Below are positions 41,858-52,000 of a stretch of 64,000 nucleotides of DNA, one piece after another. The DNA is taken from contig NZ_AFWV01000012.1 of assembly GCF_000223985.1 (NCBI RefSeq), positions 62,001-126,000 of the forward strand, written 5' to 3'. Under the pieces are notes generated by a model. That model made no database searches and was not told the origin of the DNA. It saw only the letters and a program-made list of their open reading frames with translations. This DNA comes from Thiocapsa marina 5811. GTDB taxonomy: Bacteria > Pseudomonadota > Gammaproteobacteria > Chromatiales > Chromatiaceae. The translations under genes were made by a program, and so were the position numbers. The number at the start of each line of letters is the position of its first letter. Positions within the stretch are counted from its first letter, which is position 1.

Positions 41858-44701
41858 ATAGCGCGTTGCTCCATGAGGCGCTGTAGTTCTTCCTCCAGCA
41901 TCTTCTCGTCCACCGGTTCGCCCTCGAAGGCCATGCTGCGGGCGACTTTCCGCGGGATTCGGCTCAGCCGAATCCGACGTCTCTCCTCCGGCGCCAGCTT
42001 CCGCCAGTCGGCGACGATCTGTTTCCAGTCGGTCTCTCCCATGAGGTTTCTCCAGCAAGGGGTCTTGTGTGGATAGTTGTGATGCGCGCTGGTCCGCCGC
42101 CCTAAGGATGGCCTCCAACCAGGCGAGTGTGAAGGGGCCGTGTCGGTCGAGAAGTCCGAGTACCCGGTCGGTCCAAGCCGCGCCGGTCGTGGGGCTGATG
42201 CCGGCCGCGGATGGAGCCAGATCAATGATGGTCTCCGGCAGCTCATGGGGTGTTCCGTCCATCGCGCAGAGCGGGACGGCCGGCAGGCGCTCGCCGTGAC
42301 GGATACCGCGGATGCGCAGCACCGAATCGTTCGCGCTTTGGTCGGACTTCGCCGCATGCCAGGCCATACGTAGCTTGCCGTGGTGAGCGCAGACCAGATA
42401 GGCGAGGAGGTCGAAGTCCTGTGCGTCGAGTGCCAGGATCTCGTCTTCCAACGGCGTAGAGGGTGGCGGCTGCTGGCGCTGCAGCGATTGCCGCGGCGCA
42501 CGCAAAACGGCCTGCTCGATCAGCTCGGTCCAGGGCCCGAGCAGGGCAGGATGTGTCGGGTTACGACGCTGCAGCACGCCGAACAGCGCGAGCGTGCTGG
42601 CTAGCTCGTGGCGGAATCCGGGTCTTCGCGAGCCGTCCGGCATCCGGTAAAGATTGGACCTCTTAAGCCAGGCCGCTTGGGGCGCTTTTGCGAGGTCGTC
42701 ACGGCCTGCCTGCGGCGGGTCACCCTGAATCGAGCCGCGAAACGCGAGATGGACCTTGCCTCCGTCGTGCCAGCGGCCCGCAAGGCCAATGATGTCGGCG
42801 ATCATGGGGGCAAGGATTCGAGCGATCGATCGCGCAAGCTCGCCTGTCTCGCGGCCATGGGTGGCAATGGTTTTCCAGTCGTAGGCGGACAAAGACTCGT
42901 CGTCTTGAGTCTCATCGGCCTGTTCGTCCAATGGTGCTGGATCGGATGAAACCGGCATCACCGGTCCGCTGTCGGGCCAAAAGCCTCGTGTTGGTTCATA
43001 ACCGCCGCTGTCGGCCGCGACCAGTAGTGTCTGTCCGGGGTAGAGGTCGTTGCGCTTGGCGATGCGCCAGGCGCCGTCTTGGAAATCCCAAACCCATGCG
43101 CGTTTACCCGGCAAAAATGCGTCCGATTTGGGTTTAAGCAGCCAGTCGCGGGCCTTCAGAAAAGGCACTGCGCAAAGTGCATCTCGACCTGGTCTGATGT
43201 CGGCGGACGGTGCCCGTGTTTTCGGGTCGATCTCGGCCCAGAAGACATGCAGATCGCGCTCGTCTCCGGAGCGGATGAATCGGCTGATATCAATGTCGGC
43301 GCCGGATAGGTCTGGTGTCGTATCGAATAACTCGTCCAGCTCATGTCGCAGCAGAAGATGGGTGGGTTCGTAAGGGTAAAGTTCCGGAAGCAGATCGGGG
43401 TGGGTTTCTTCGAAACGCTCCAACGAGAGCGGCGAGACCTGGGGCGACCCATCGCTGCTTCCGGCGGCGAGCTGTCGCAGCGCATCTTCGGCGGCGGTGA
43501 CGGCCGGCTCGTCGTAAGGTAGGGTCGTCTTCAGGGATTCGATCTTGACGATGAGAACCTGCCCGGTCCCGCCCCAGCGAGCGCAGCGGCCGAAGCGCTG
43601 AATGAGATTGGGCCAAGGCGCCGACTCGGTGACCAACAAACCGGACGAGATATCCACGCCGGCCTCTATCACTTGAGTTGTCACGATGATGCGATCGTTG
43701 TGTGGACCGCAGGCTGCACGGTTGAGGAAGTCAGTCTTCCAAACGCTGCGCTCATGAGCTCTGAAGCGGCTGTGGATCAGGCGTCGGTCGGTTCCCTCGA
43801 GCGAAGGGTCTTTCGTCAGCGCCTCCCAGACCTCGACGGCGCGGTCGACGGTGTTCATGACGACCAGGGTTGGCCCTGCCTCGCCGCCTCCGCTTTCCAT
43901 ATGGCGGTCGCGGATCTTTCCAGCCAGCGCCTTTACATTTGAGACCGTCTCTTGCGCGAAGGGCTTGAAGACGTCGTCCCAAAGGCTGCCCGTGCGGGCC
44001 TCGGCAGGTATCGCCGTGGCTCCGATGTCCCTCATCAGGACTTGTGTATCCGGACTCTTGGCCAACCACTCCGGCTGAAGCGTAGCGCTCATCCACCAGG
44101 TCCGGCAGGGGCGGATGGATTTTCCCGCAGCAAAGTCGGTGTCGCGGAATGCTTGAAGCTGCGCGGATGTGGCCAACCCGACGTCCATCAACTGAGCCTC
44201 GTCCATGACCCAGAGCGTATCTTGACCCAGAAGCCCGAACTCCATGGGCCAGCGTGCACGGGGGGCACCGTACCCGCGGTTTAGCGCTCGCGAAAGCAAC
44301 ATGTCCTGGGTGCCGATAATGACCGCAAAATGCTCCGGATACAGATGCCAGGCCCCGGGATCGCTGCCGCCCATGAGTGTGTGGACGCCGACCTTGCCGA
44401 CGTGACCACTGCTGCCATCCCAGAGTAAGTCGAGTCGTTGAAGTGCGGCGCGGATTTCGTCCCCGGTCTGCTCGACGAGAACGCGCATCGGTAAGCACCA
44501 AACGAGACGTCGGGGCCACTCGTCGGCGTTGTGATGAACACGATGCCAGAGCCAGCAGCCGACAACTCCGTAGGTCTTACCGAATCCGGTCGGAACCCGC
44601 AATGTCTGGTTGCTGCATTGGTGTTCCTTTGCCAGTCGCTGCTGCCAATCCCAAGGCATACAGTCGCCTGTCAGCTCCTGAAAAAAAGCGTCATAGCTCA
44701 T
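41288..44701 (-). CDS. cas3: Cas3 helicase-nuclease whose frame runs on into a Fic domain
   Basis: A single frame of 1137 codons. Residues 1 to about 880 are type I-G Cas3. The SF2 helicase has RVPTGFGKTYG (Walker A), VMDEAQLMD (DEAD-box equivalent), WWMSATLQPEW and LIQRFGRCARWG (motif VI). The C-terminal HD nuclease has ATHGRETGE, GRWHDGGKVHLAF and CAHHGKLRMAWH. Cas3 homology appears to end near ILRAADQRASQLSTQ. The frame then crosses about 62 codons that are the antitoxin gene read out of frame, and enters the Fic toxin. Either a Cas3-Fic fusion is made, or the true Cas3 stop is missing here. ATG 44701 follows GGAGCCC. Confidence 0.9.
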   Translation of the reverse strand: MSYDAFFQELTGDCMPWDWQQRLAKEHQCSNQTLRVPTGFGKTYGVVGCWLWHRVHHNADEWPRRLVWCLPMRVLVEQTGDEIRAALQRLDLLWDGSSGHVGKVGVHTLMGGSDPGAWHLYPEHFAVIIGTQDMLLSRALNRGYGAPRARWPMEFGLLGQDTLWVMDEAQLMDVGLATSAQLQAFRDTDFAAGKSIRPCRTWWMSATLQPEWLAKSPDTQVLMRDIGATAIPAEARTGSLWDDVFKPFAQETVSNVKALAGKIRDRHMESGGGEAGPTLVVMNTVDRAVEVWEALTKDPSLEGTDRRLIHSRFRAHERSVWKTDFLNRAACGPHNDRIIVTTQVIEAGVDISSGLLVTESAPWPNLIQRFGRCARWGGTGQVLIVKIESLKTTLPYDEPAVTAAEDALRQLAAGSSDGSPQVSPLSLERFEETHPDLLPELYPYEPTHLLLRHELDELFDTTPDLSGADIDISRFIRSGDERDLHVFWAEIDPKTRAPSADIRPGRDALCAVPFLKARDWLLKPKSDAFLPGKRAWVWDFQDGAWRIAKRNDLYPGQTLLVAADSGGYEPTRGFWPDSGPVMPVSSDPAPLDEQADETQDDESLSAYDWKTIATHGRETGELARSIARILAPMIADIIGLAGRWHDGGKVHLAFRGSIQGDPPQAGRDDLAKAPQAAWLKRSNLYRMPDGSRRPGFRHELASTLALFGVLQRRNPTHPALLGPWTELIEQAVLRAPRQSLQRQQPPPSTPLEDEILALDAQDFDLLAYLVCAHHGKLRMAWHAAKSDQSANDSVLRIRGIRHGERLPAVPLCAMDGTPHELPETIIDLAPSAAGISPTTGAAWTDRVLGLLDRHGPFTLAWLEAILRAADQRASQLSTQDPLLEKPHGRDRLETDRRRLAEAGAGGETSDSAEPNPAESRPQHGLRGRTGGREDAGGRTTAPHGATRYVNTTLGVLSYTQLAPYLARNVERMEESIAEDDLAERSLDEDFLRDLHAGICMDLTPEIAGRWRRVDVRVSDHQAPSFPQVPILMRDYCQDLQARFSALTGPSDDRIPELLAFAEGRLLSIHPFEDFNGRTTRVLIAELLRRLELPAMDPTPDPGDETRAYLAALKEADRASWQPLIQVWLGRFAKERQS
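41854..42042 (-). CDS. VbhA-like Fic antitoxin nested out of frame in cas3-fic
   Basis: A 62-residue protein, MGETDWKQIVADWRKLAPEE onward. Residues 36-41 read SMAFEG, matching the (S/T)xxxE(G/N) inhibitory-helix motif of class I Fic antitoxins: Ser36 and Glu40, whose carboxylate would contact the second Arg of the Fic motif. Rest: EPVDEKMLEEELQRLMEQR, as in VbhA-type proteins. GGAG lies at proper spacing before ATG 42042. Its TGA overlaps the GTG of fic by four bases (GTGA). Residue order and coupling strongly support a real gene rather than a shadow. Confidence 0.82.
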   Translation of the reverse strand: MGETDWKQIVADWRKLAPEERRRIRLSRIPRKVARSMAFEGEPVDEKMLEEELQRLMEQRAM

Positions 44702-45390
44702 GCGCAGGGCTCCATTTCGCATGAATTGTCGATGTCGAGTCCTGAAACCGGTCGCCGGCCGTTACCGGATCGTGCTCAGGCTTGCCAAGCATAACCCCGT
44801 TCTCGCTGAAACCCGTCATGGTGCGCGTTGTCCATTTTCGATTGTCTTCCTTGCCGGACGGCGGAGCACTGCTCCGCGACAGACCCGATGGCCGCGGTGA
44901 CTACGCTGTGTCCTCGGGAATAGTCACTGGTTGCGGCACTGCGACACCTTACCCCGCGCGGTGACTCACTACGTGAGCCTGTCGCGATCAACTTTTCGTC
45001 GACGCGAAAGGCATCCGGTCGAGGCTCCCTGAGACGGTAATTTGCCTTCCTCCGGAGCGGATCGATCCAAGTGAGAACCGACTCACCCTCTGGCGGGCCG
45101 ACGCGCCCTGCTCAGACCTTTTGTTCTGTCCGGCGCCGAGCTTGTCTTCAGGGGCATAGGCCATGTTGTGCAGCTGGTGTCGAGCGGCGCGGATTAGGGT
45201 CGCCGGGCGGGAGCCTTAACCTGTCGTTGTCCGAAAGGTCCGTGAACAGCCTCCAGCAAGGGTGAACCCATGCATAGGGCCGGATGCCTCCGGTCATGGC
45301 AGACATCGTGTCCGGTGCTCGGAATTCGTGCGGCGCCTTGAACCGCGTAGACTTGAGCGAGCGATCATTCATCCGTCCCCGGAGGCATCG
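44702..45390. other. Intergenic region upstream of the cas operon
   Basis: Almost 700 bp without a convincing gene on either strand. The cas3 promoter, and perhaps that of the GNAT gene, should lie here. I see no tRNA, no array and no member of the repeat families. Confidence 0.4.
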
Positions 45391-45957
45391 ATGCTCGGAG
45401 CGTTGCTGGAGCCGCTGAAAGGCGAGGGGGTCTGCCTGAGGCCGTTTGTGTCCGCCGACGCGGAGGCATTCGTCGGGGCGGCGCGCGAGTCCGCGCGCTC
45501 GGTCGGGCGCTGGATGTCCTGGTGCCACGAGGATTTCAGCGTCGACGAGGCGCGTGCCTGGTTTGCGATCTGCGCGGCGGAGCTTGCCGCCGGCTCGGCG
45601 GTGGAGCTGGGGATCTTCGCGGCGGATGGCGACGAGGTGCTCGGGGGCATCGGGCTGAATCATCTCATCGTCGAGCATAAGCTGTGCAACCTGGGGTATT
45701 GGGTGCGTGCTTCGCGGCAGCGTGAGGGGGTTGCGACACGCGCCGTGCGCACGTTGGCGAGGTTCGGCTTTGCGGAGCTGGGGCTGATGCGGATCGAGAT
45801 CGTCGTTGCCGAGGGGAATCTGTCGAGTGCCGGTGTCGCGCGCAAAGCGGGGGCGTTGTGCGAGGGGTTGATACGCAACCGGCTGGTCGTCGGTGGTGTC
45901 TCGGTGCCGGCCTGGATGTTTTCGATGGTGCCTGAAGCCTTTGGTCCTCCGCAATGA
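45391..45957 (+). CDS. GNAT-family N-acetyltransferase (RimJ/RimL-like)
   Basis: A 188-residue acetyltransferase: GVCLRPFVSADAEAFVGAAR at the start, GGIGLNHLIVEHKLCNLGYW, the acetyl-CoA loop ASRQREGVATRAVRTLARFG, and IEIVVAEGNLSSAGVARKAG. This matches RimJ/RimL-type enzymes acting on protein N-termini or small amines. GGAGGCATCG precedes ATG 45391. Its stop overlaps the start of the ClC gene (ATGA), so the two are coupled. Confidence 0.88.
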   Translation: MLGALLEPLKGEGVCLRPFVSADAEAFVGAARESARSVGRWMSWCHEDFSVDEARAWFAICAAELAAGSAVELGIFAADGDEVLGGIGLNHLIVEHKLCNLGYWVRASRQREGVATRAVRTLARFGFAELGLMRIEIVVAEGNLSSAGVARKAGALCEGLIRNRLVVGGVSVPAWMFSMVPEAFGPPQ

Positions 45958-48185
45958 TCGATCGGGTCCGCCGCGCGTCGGTTGCGGCTCTGACGCTCTT
46001 GTTGGCCGTCTCGGCGCTGTCGGTGCCGGCGGCTCAGGATGTCGTTCCGATCCGTGCGGGCGATAGTCTCTGGAAGATCGCGGATCGGATCGCGACCGAG
46101 GCGGGGTTCAGTCGCGATCAGGTGATGCTGGCCCTGTTGGAGTCGAATCCGGATGCCTTCTCGCCCGCGTGCAACGTCAACGGGGTTCTGCGCGTCGGTG
46201 CGGTGCTCGAGGTGCCTTCGGCGGAGCGCATCGGTGCGGTGGATGCGGCGACGGCGCGTCGGAGCATCGAGCGTCAGGCGCGTGAATGGGAGGAGCATCG
46301 CCGTCGCGGGCGCGCGCTCGAGTGTCCGGCGGTCGTCCAGCCTTTCGCGCAGGGGTCGCCTGCACCTGTGCCCGCCGAGGGGACGCGATATGCGGATGGG
46401 GCGGCGCAGGGGGATGCGCCCGGCGCGCCGGATCGGTCTTCCGCGCCGTCACCGTCGCCCTTGCCGACGGAATCAGCACTCTCCGCGGCGGGTCCGGACC
46501 CAACCCAGGCACAGGATGGCGTTGCGGCGGGGCCCGCGTCCACGACAGAAACGGCACCATCGATCGAACCCGCTCAAACCCGCGACGACATCTGCCCTTG
46601 TCCGCCGGATCCGGACGGGGCCGCGCCGCCGGATGAGGCTGGATCGGCGCTATCGCCTCTTGGCGAGTCCGCCCGCGTCGTCGGCGAGGAGGCGCCGTCG
46701 CACTTGCCCGAGGGCCCGCAAGCGCCGTTCTGGCTCCTGGCCCCGCTGGTGCTCGCCCTCTTGGCGATGTCGCTGGTCCGGCGCAGGCCGCGCGCTGCAG
46801 CGCCGCTGCTCGCCCCATCCGGCGCGGCGGCCGTCGCGGGTGCCGGCCCGCCCCGGGATGCCGCGGCCTTGCCGCCCCGGCGTGTACCCTTTCTGTTCGC
46901 CTTGAAGGACGGCGATCTCGTCTTTTTGGTCCTGGCGGCGCTGGCCGGACTCCTCGGCGCGCTGGTCACGGTGGTGTTTCGCGAGGGGATCCATGGTCTG
47001 GAATGGCTTCTCGTGGACCACAGCGGCAGCCTGGTCGTCATGGCGCTGGGTCTTCCGCCTTGGCAGCGTTTGCTTCTGCCGGCGGTCGGGGGCTTGGTGG
47101 CCGGCTTGATCCTGGAGCAGATCGGCGGGCGGCTGCGCGGGCGGACGACCACCGATTATATGGAGGCGGTCGCGGTCGGCGACGGCTGGATCAGTGTCCG
47201 TCAAAGCCTGGTGAAGTCGGCCTCGTCGCTGGTCACTGTGGCCTCGGGTGGCTCGATCGGGCGCGAGGGTGCGATGGTGCAGCTCTCCGCGATGGTTGCC
47301 TCGACCATCGGGCGGGTGGCGCACTTCCCGCGGGATCGTCTGCGTCTGCTGGTGGCGGCCGGGGCGGCGGCGGGTCTGGCCGCGGCCTACAACGCGCCGA
47401 TTGCGGCGACCTTGTTCGTCGCGGAGATCGTGCTGGGCTCCATCGCGATTCAGCACATCGGTCCGCTGATCGTCGCCGCGGTGATTGCGAGCGTGACGGT
47501 CCACGACATTATGGGGTACGCGCCCATTTACGAGATCCCGGCGTTTACCCTGGTGAGCGACTGGGAGCTCGGTCTGTATCTGCTGCTGGGTCTCGTCGCG
47601 GGCCATATGGCGCCGATCTTTCTGGGTCTGTTGGGGCATTCCCATCGGGTCTTCGCCCGCCTGCCGATGCCGCTGTCCGCTCGGATGGCGCTCGGCGGGC
47701 TCATTGTCGGGGCCATCTCGATGTACGAGCCCGCGGTTTGGGGCAACGGCTACAGCGTCGTCAACACGGTGCTCCACGAGCCCTGGGTCTGGCAGGCGCT
47801 TTTGACCGTCATGGTGCTGAAGATGATCGCGACCGCGGCGACGCACGGCTCGGGTGCGGTCGGCGGGGCCTTCACGCCGACGCTCTTCGTCGGTGCGTTG
47901 CTCGGTGTGCTCTTCGGCACTGCCGTGCACGCCGTCCTGCCGGTCGGCACCGGACCGCCGAGCGCCTACGCGGTGGTCGGCATGGGGGCGATGCTCGCGG
48001 CGACGACGCATGCCCCTTTGATGTCTATCCTGATGGTCTTCGAGATGACGATGGACTACGAGATCGTCCTGCCGCTGATGCTCGCCGTGGTGACCGCCCA
48101 TTACACCGTGCGGCGGTACGTGGATGTGGCGCCGATGTATGCCGAGTCGTTGCTGCCGCGCGAAGCGGATGGGGGTAGTCGATGA
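45954..48185 (+). CDS. ClC-family chloride channel/antiporter with N-terminal LysM-like domain
   Basis: A 743-residue fusion. A signal-like helix (about 5-25) is followed by a FimV-type LysM domain (VVPIRAGDSLWKIADRIATE, LLESNPDAFSPACNVNGVL; about 28-90). Next is a long Pro/Ala/Ser-rich acidic linker (about 120-255) and a transmembrane helix (FWLLAPLVLALLAMSLVRR). The ClC core (about 305-735) has GSIGREGAMVQLSAM, AAYNAPIAATLFVAEIVLGS and GSGAVGGAFTPTLFVGALLG. The GREGP motif is GREGA and the gating Glu is present. Peptidoglycan-binding LysM on a ClC protein is unusual. It would sit in the inner membrane with LysM in the periplasm. Confidence 0.87.
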   Translation: MIDRVRRASVAALTLLLAVSALSVPAAQDVVPIRAGDSLWKIADRIATEAGFSRDQVMLALLESNPDAFSPACNVNGVLRVGAVLEVPSAERIGAVDAATARRSIERQAREWEEHRRRGRALECPAVVQPFAQGSPAPVPAEGTRYADGAAQGDAPGAPDRSSAPSPSPLPTESALSAAGPDPTQAQDGVAAGPASTTETAPSIEPAQTRDDICPCPPDPDGAAPPDEAGSALSPLGESARVVGEEAPSHLPEGPQAPFWLLAPLVLALLAMSLVRRRPRAAAPLLAPSGAAAVAGAGPPRDAAALPPRRVPFLFALKDGDLVFLVLAALAGLLGALVTVVFREGIHGLEWLLVDHSGSLVVMALGLPPWQRLLLPAVGGLVAGLILEQIGGRLRGRTTTDYMEAVAVGDGWISVRQSLVKSASSLVTVASGGSIGREGAMVQLSAMVASTIGRVAHFPRDRLRLLVAAGAAAGLAAAYNAPIAATLFVAEIVLGSIAIQHIGPLIVAAVIASVTVHDIMGYAPIYEIPAFTLVSDWELGLYLLLGLVAGHMAPIFLGLLGHSHRVFARLPMPLSARMALGGLIVGAISMYEPAVWGNGYSVVNTVLHEPWVWQALLTVMVLKMIATAATHGSGAVGGAFTPTLFVGALLGVLFGTAVHAVLPVGTGPPSAYAVVGMGAMLAATTHAPLMSILMVFEMTMDYEIVLPLMLAVVTAHYTVRRYVDVAPMYAESLLPREADGGSR

Positions 48186-48256
48186 GGTGGCCCGCCGTGT
48201 CGGCCCGGGTTTCGGATGACGCGGCGCTCATCTCGCTGACGCACTGCCGGGCCTCT

Positions 48257-48303
48257 GGGCGCGGAGCGCCAATCGATGCGTGACACCGCCGGAGGGGTGT
48301 CAC
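48257..48303. repeat. REP-like double hairpin, copy 2 (variant)
   Basis: GGCGCGGAGCGCC is followed by GTGACACC (48280-48287) pairing with GGTGTCAC (48296-48303). It has the same two-stem structure as 29371-29424 and 63057-63111. It lies just after the LysM-ClC gene. Confidence 0.55.
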
Positions 48304-48333
48304 GAGTATCTTGATGAATTGAATTCGATCACC

Positions 48334-48418
48334 TAAACCGCGTCGACTCCAAGGCGTGTTGATTGGCGCGAGCCCGACGCTGGCCAAAAACCCCGCAGAT
48401 TAAGCCGGACGCGGTTTA
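48334..48418. repeat. Half copy of the TAAACCGCG dispersed repeat
   Basis: Bounded by TAAACCGCGTC and GGACGCGGTTTA. It is located between the convergent ClC gene and the small lipoprotein gene, 8 bases from the latter's stop. Confidence 0.75.
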
Positions 48419-48425
48419 GAGCAGG

Positions 48426-48839
48426 TCACCACCAAGGACCCCAGCCGCCCCAAGAGTCCCAATCCATCGAGGCCATTTCGTTTTCCTCGGCGATCTCCTG
48501 CTGGATGCCGAGCTTGCGATAGCGGTCGTAGGCCGACTCGGTGCCCACATACAGGCACTGGCAGTCGGTCGCGTCGGCCCAAACGAAGCGCAGCGCGCCG
48601 TCCGGACCCGTGGTGCGGGTGAGCGTGCGTTGGGGCAGCGCCGTGACCTTTGCCATCTGGTCCGGCGTCTTGGCAAACTGCATTTGAAACCCGGCGGCGG
48701 CCAACATCCGCTCCGTGCTCTGGGCCTCCGATTGCTGGATCGCGGTGCATCCGCTCAAGGTGAGCAGTGCGGAGATTGCCAGAACCCCGCTTGTCGCAAC
48801 GATGCTGGTTCTTAAGAAACCGCTTCTGTATGTTTTCAT
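48426..48839 (-). CDS. Small lipoprotein
   Basis: A 137-residue protein with a long signal region (TSIVATSGVLAISALLTLSG) ending in lipobox LSGC (Cys at about residue 31), then a mostly polar domain with ATDCQCLYVGTESAYDRYRK and a Trp/Gly-rich tail WDSWGGWGPWW. It resembles small Trp-tailed lipoproteins of unknown function. ATG 48839; an AAGGAG lies about 14 bases upstream. Confidence 0.72.
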   Translation of the reverse strand: MKTYRSGFLRTSIVATSGVLAISALLTLSGCTAIQQSEAQSTERMLAAAGFQMQFAKTPDQMAKVTALPQRTLTRTTGPDGALRFVWADATDCQCLYVGTESAYDRYRKLGIQQEIAEENEMASMDWDSWGGWGPWW

Positions 48840-49005
48840 TCTCTGACCAATGCTCCTTGTCGATGACACGTGAGCTCCCCGGCGGCGGGGAGACGGCGAG
48901 CCGTTGTCCGCAACGAAGAGAACAACGATGCTTTGAATACCGCCGATGCCTGGATGGGAAGGGCTTCGGCAGGCCATCGACGCTAGTCCTGGAGGTCGCT
49001 TCTTG

Positions 49006-52000
49006 TCAATCGCGATGAAGACCCGGCGAATTGACGAGATGCAGCTTCGGCTTGCTGTCGGTGAGACTGATGGAGACGCTGAAGGGTTGTATGACTGCGG
49101 ACAGCTCGCCGTTGAGCAGCGAGTCCCGCATCTCGAGATCCGCGAAGAGGACGAGCGGACCGGCGCTGAGGCGTGCATTCCAGAGATGGATGCTCTCGTC
49201 GCGCAGCCGGACCCGGGCCGTGCCCTCGACGTCGGGGACGGTGAGCAGGCGTGCGAGCCAGTCACGCTCGCGGGCCCCGGCGATGAAGAGTCGGGCCAGC
49301 AGGCCGGTGTCGCGCATGCCGAGCGTCAAGCGGGATTCGAGCGCGAGCGGCTCGGTCCAGACCAAGCGGGCCTCGTCGAGCTGCAGCTGCGCCCACCAGT
49401 CGGCGGTCTCGCTGCCGTCGGGCTCGGTGAGCGTCATCCCGTCGAGCCGGATGCGCGAGCCGGACGCATCGAAGGTCATGGACGCGATGTCGCCCTCGCG
49501 CAGCCGGGCCTCCAGCACGAGGTTCCCGCCGAGCTCTTGGGTGTCCATGCGGATGCGTGTGTCGTGGCTTTGCAGGTTGATCTCGCCGTCGGCGTCTTGA
49601 CCCTCGAGATTGAACACCATACTCAGGTCTGCGCTGCCGGAGAGCAGCGCGAGGCCGGCGTCTTTCGGAAGGTAGCGGTTGTAGACGGAGAGGTCTCCCA
49701 GCTTGGCCTCCGGCAGGCTGATGCGGGTGGTGACGTTGCGGGCCGGCTGGGCGCCGGTGGCCCGCTTCAGGCTGGGCGTGCGGCTCTCGAGGCTGAGGCC
49801 CTGTCCCTCGATATAGCTCTCGGAGCCATCTTGGAGACCCAGCGAGAAAGCGGGCAATGTGAGACTCAGCGCGGCGCCGGGATCGCGGGCACGGCCGTCG
49901 GTCTCGAGGCTCAGCCGGCCGTTGCCCTGCGCGCGATAATCCAGGAAGTCGACCTGGAGTGGACTGGCGTCGATCCGCACTCGGCTGCCGGGCGCAAGCG
50001 TCTCCTGGCCAAAGATCAGGTCGGCATCGATCCGCCCTGCACCGCGCATCCGCACGCCGTGCTCGCGCGGCAGAAAGTTGTCCAGAAAGCCGAGCTGGGT
50101 GACGTGCCCGTCGAGCGTGATCCGGCCCTGCAGGGCTCGGTTGGGCTTGGACGTCGCGTCGAGCCAGTCGGTGAAGCGGGCTTGCTCTAGGTTCAGAATG
50201 GTGCGCAGTCGCTCGTTGCCGATATCGCCGCCGGCCTGCAGCTCGAGGCGCGAGCCGGAGAGGTCGAGCGTGCTGCCGTTCAGATCTGCGCCCTTCAGCG
50301 CGAGGTCGAGGCGCAATCCGCCCTCCACGGGCTTCTCGAAGAGCTCGCCTCGGATGTCCTCCCCGGTGAGCTGCAGCGCCCCGCTGGCCCGCTGGGCGTC
50401 GAGCCGAACCGAGCCCTCGCTCGTGGCGCGGCCGCCGCGTAATCGAAAGGGTGCCTGTTCCGGGAGATAGCGGTTGAGTACGCCGACATCGGGCATCCGG
50501 GCGCCGTCCCAGCGCACGTCCACGCGGGCGGCATCGGCCGAGATGTCCGTCAAGGCGTGGCCGGACGGCGCGGGTGTTTCGATGTCCAGTGCGATGCGTG
50601 CCGAATCGAGCAAAGGGCGGGGCTCGTCCCGGTGCCGCAGACTGGCCTCGGTGAAGCGGGTCTCCAGCATCAGCGTCTCGCCCGCGTCGCTGTCCTGCCA
50701 CCGGGCATCGAGCGCCCCGGCACCGCCGATCTGGAAGTCCAGAAGGCCGACGCTCAGCGCGCCGGCCTCCACCGCGAGGCGGCTGCCGCTCGCCGGGGTG
50801 CCGTCGAGGATGTTCAGCTCGGTGAGGAGGGTGCCGCTGCCGTCGAGTCGAATGCCGCGGCCGCCCAGGGTATTGCCGAGGAAGGCGTCGAAGAAACCCA
50901 GGTGGTTGATCTCGCCGGAGACCAGGAGCCGCCCGTCGACGGGAAGTGGCTCGGGGCGACGGACCATGGCCCGCAACTCGGCGATGGGTCGGGTGAGCCG
51001 GAAGGTGGCCTCGTCGAGACTGAATCGGGTGATCAAGGGTGCGGACGTTTGCGCTCGGGCATCGGCGAGCGCTTCCAGGCGCAGCCGGGTGCCCGAAAGG
51101 TCGAGTGTCTGCTCGGCCGGGTTCAGGGCGTTGATCCGCAGGTCGAGGTTGAGCTTGCCCTCGACGTCGGTGTCCAGCAGGGTGAGTCGGACGTCGTCGC
51201 CATACAGGTCGAGCGCGCCGTGGAGCCGGTCGTCCTCCCACGTGAGGACGGCATCGAGTCCAGCCAGTCCGCCGCGCAGGGCCACCGGGGTGCCGGGCGG
51301 GAGATAGCGCGAGAACACGGCGATATCCGGGACGACGGCGGATGTCCACGTCAGCGTGGTCTGCTCGGGGAGGTCCGGAGGTTGGAGCAGATCGGCCCCG
51401 GCGATGCGAGACTCCAGGCGAAAGGCGCGGCTGTCGAGGAATCGGGCGTCCTCGTCCGGGTCGCGCATCTCCACGTCGGTGAGATCGACGCCGAGGACGG
51501 TCTCGGTTTGTCCCGCCGCGTTGGAGACGACCTGAAGCTCGACGCGGCCGGCGCCGGCGAGTCGGTAGAGGCTGTCGTCGCCGATCCGGCTCGATGCGCC
51601 GTTGGCAGCGGCTTCCGAGTCCGCGCCGGGATCCAAGCCGACACCGAGCGAGGGCGAGTCGAGCCGCACTCGGCTGCCGGGTTCCAGGTGGCCCCGATCG
51701 ATCGACAGCTCGGCGGTGAGGTCGCCATGCCCGGACAGGCTCAACCAGGGGATGTCTTGCAGATAGTCGTTGAAGAGATCCCAGGCATCGGCCTTCGCCG
51801 AGAGATCCAGATCGCCGGAGATGAAGCGCAGGATTTGCGCGCCGGGATTGTCGGCGAGGGAGAGCGGTAAGAGCTGCATGCGTGCACCGATCGCCAGATC
51901 GCGCGATAAGGTCGCCTCGTCGCGCAGCACGCTGGCCTTGTTCAGGTCGAAACGCAGGCTCTCGATGCCGATGTGATCGTGGCGCAACCCGGCACCTTCA

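Noticed and set aside
41854-42060. Treating the Cas3-Fic frame simply as one ordinary fusion gene
   Set aside because: The linker is the antitoxin gene read in the wrong frame, and both antitoxin and Fic have their own start signals. I therefore list all three and leave fusion open.
44702-45390. Possible tRNA, small RNA or extra cas gene upstream of cas3
   Set aside because: No cloverleaf, conserved protein or repeat could be made out.
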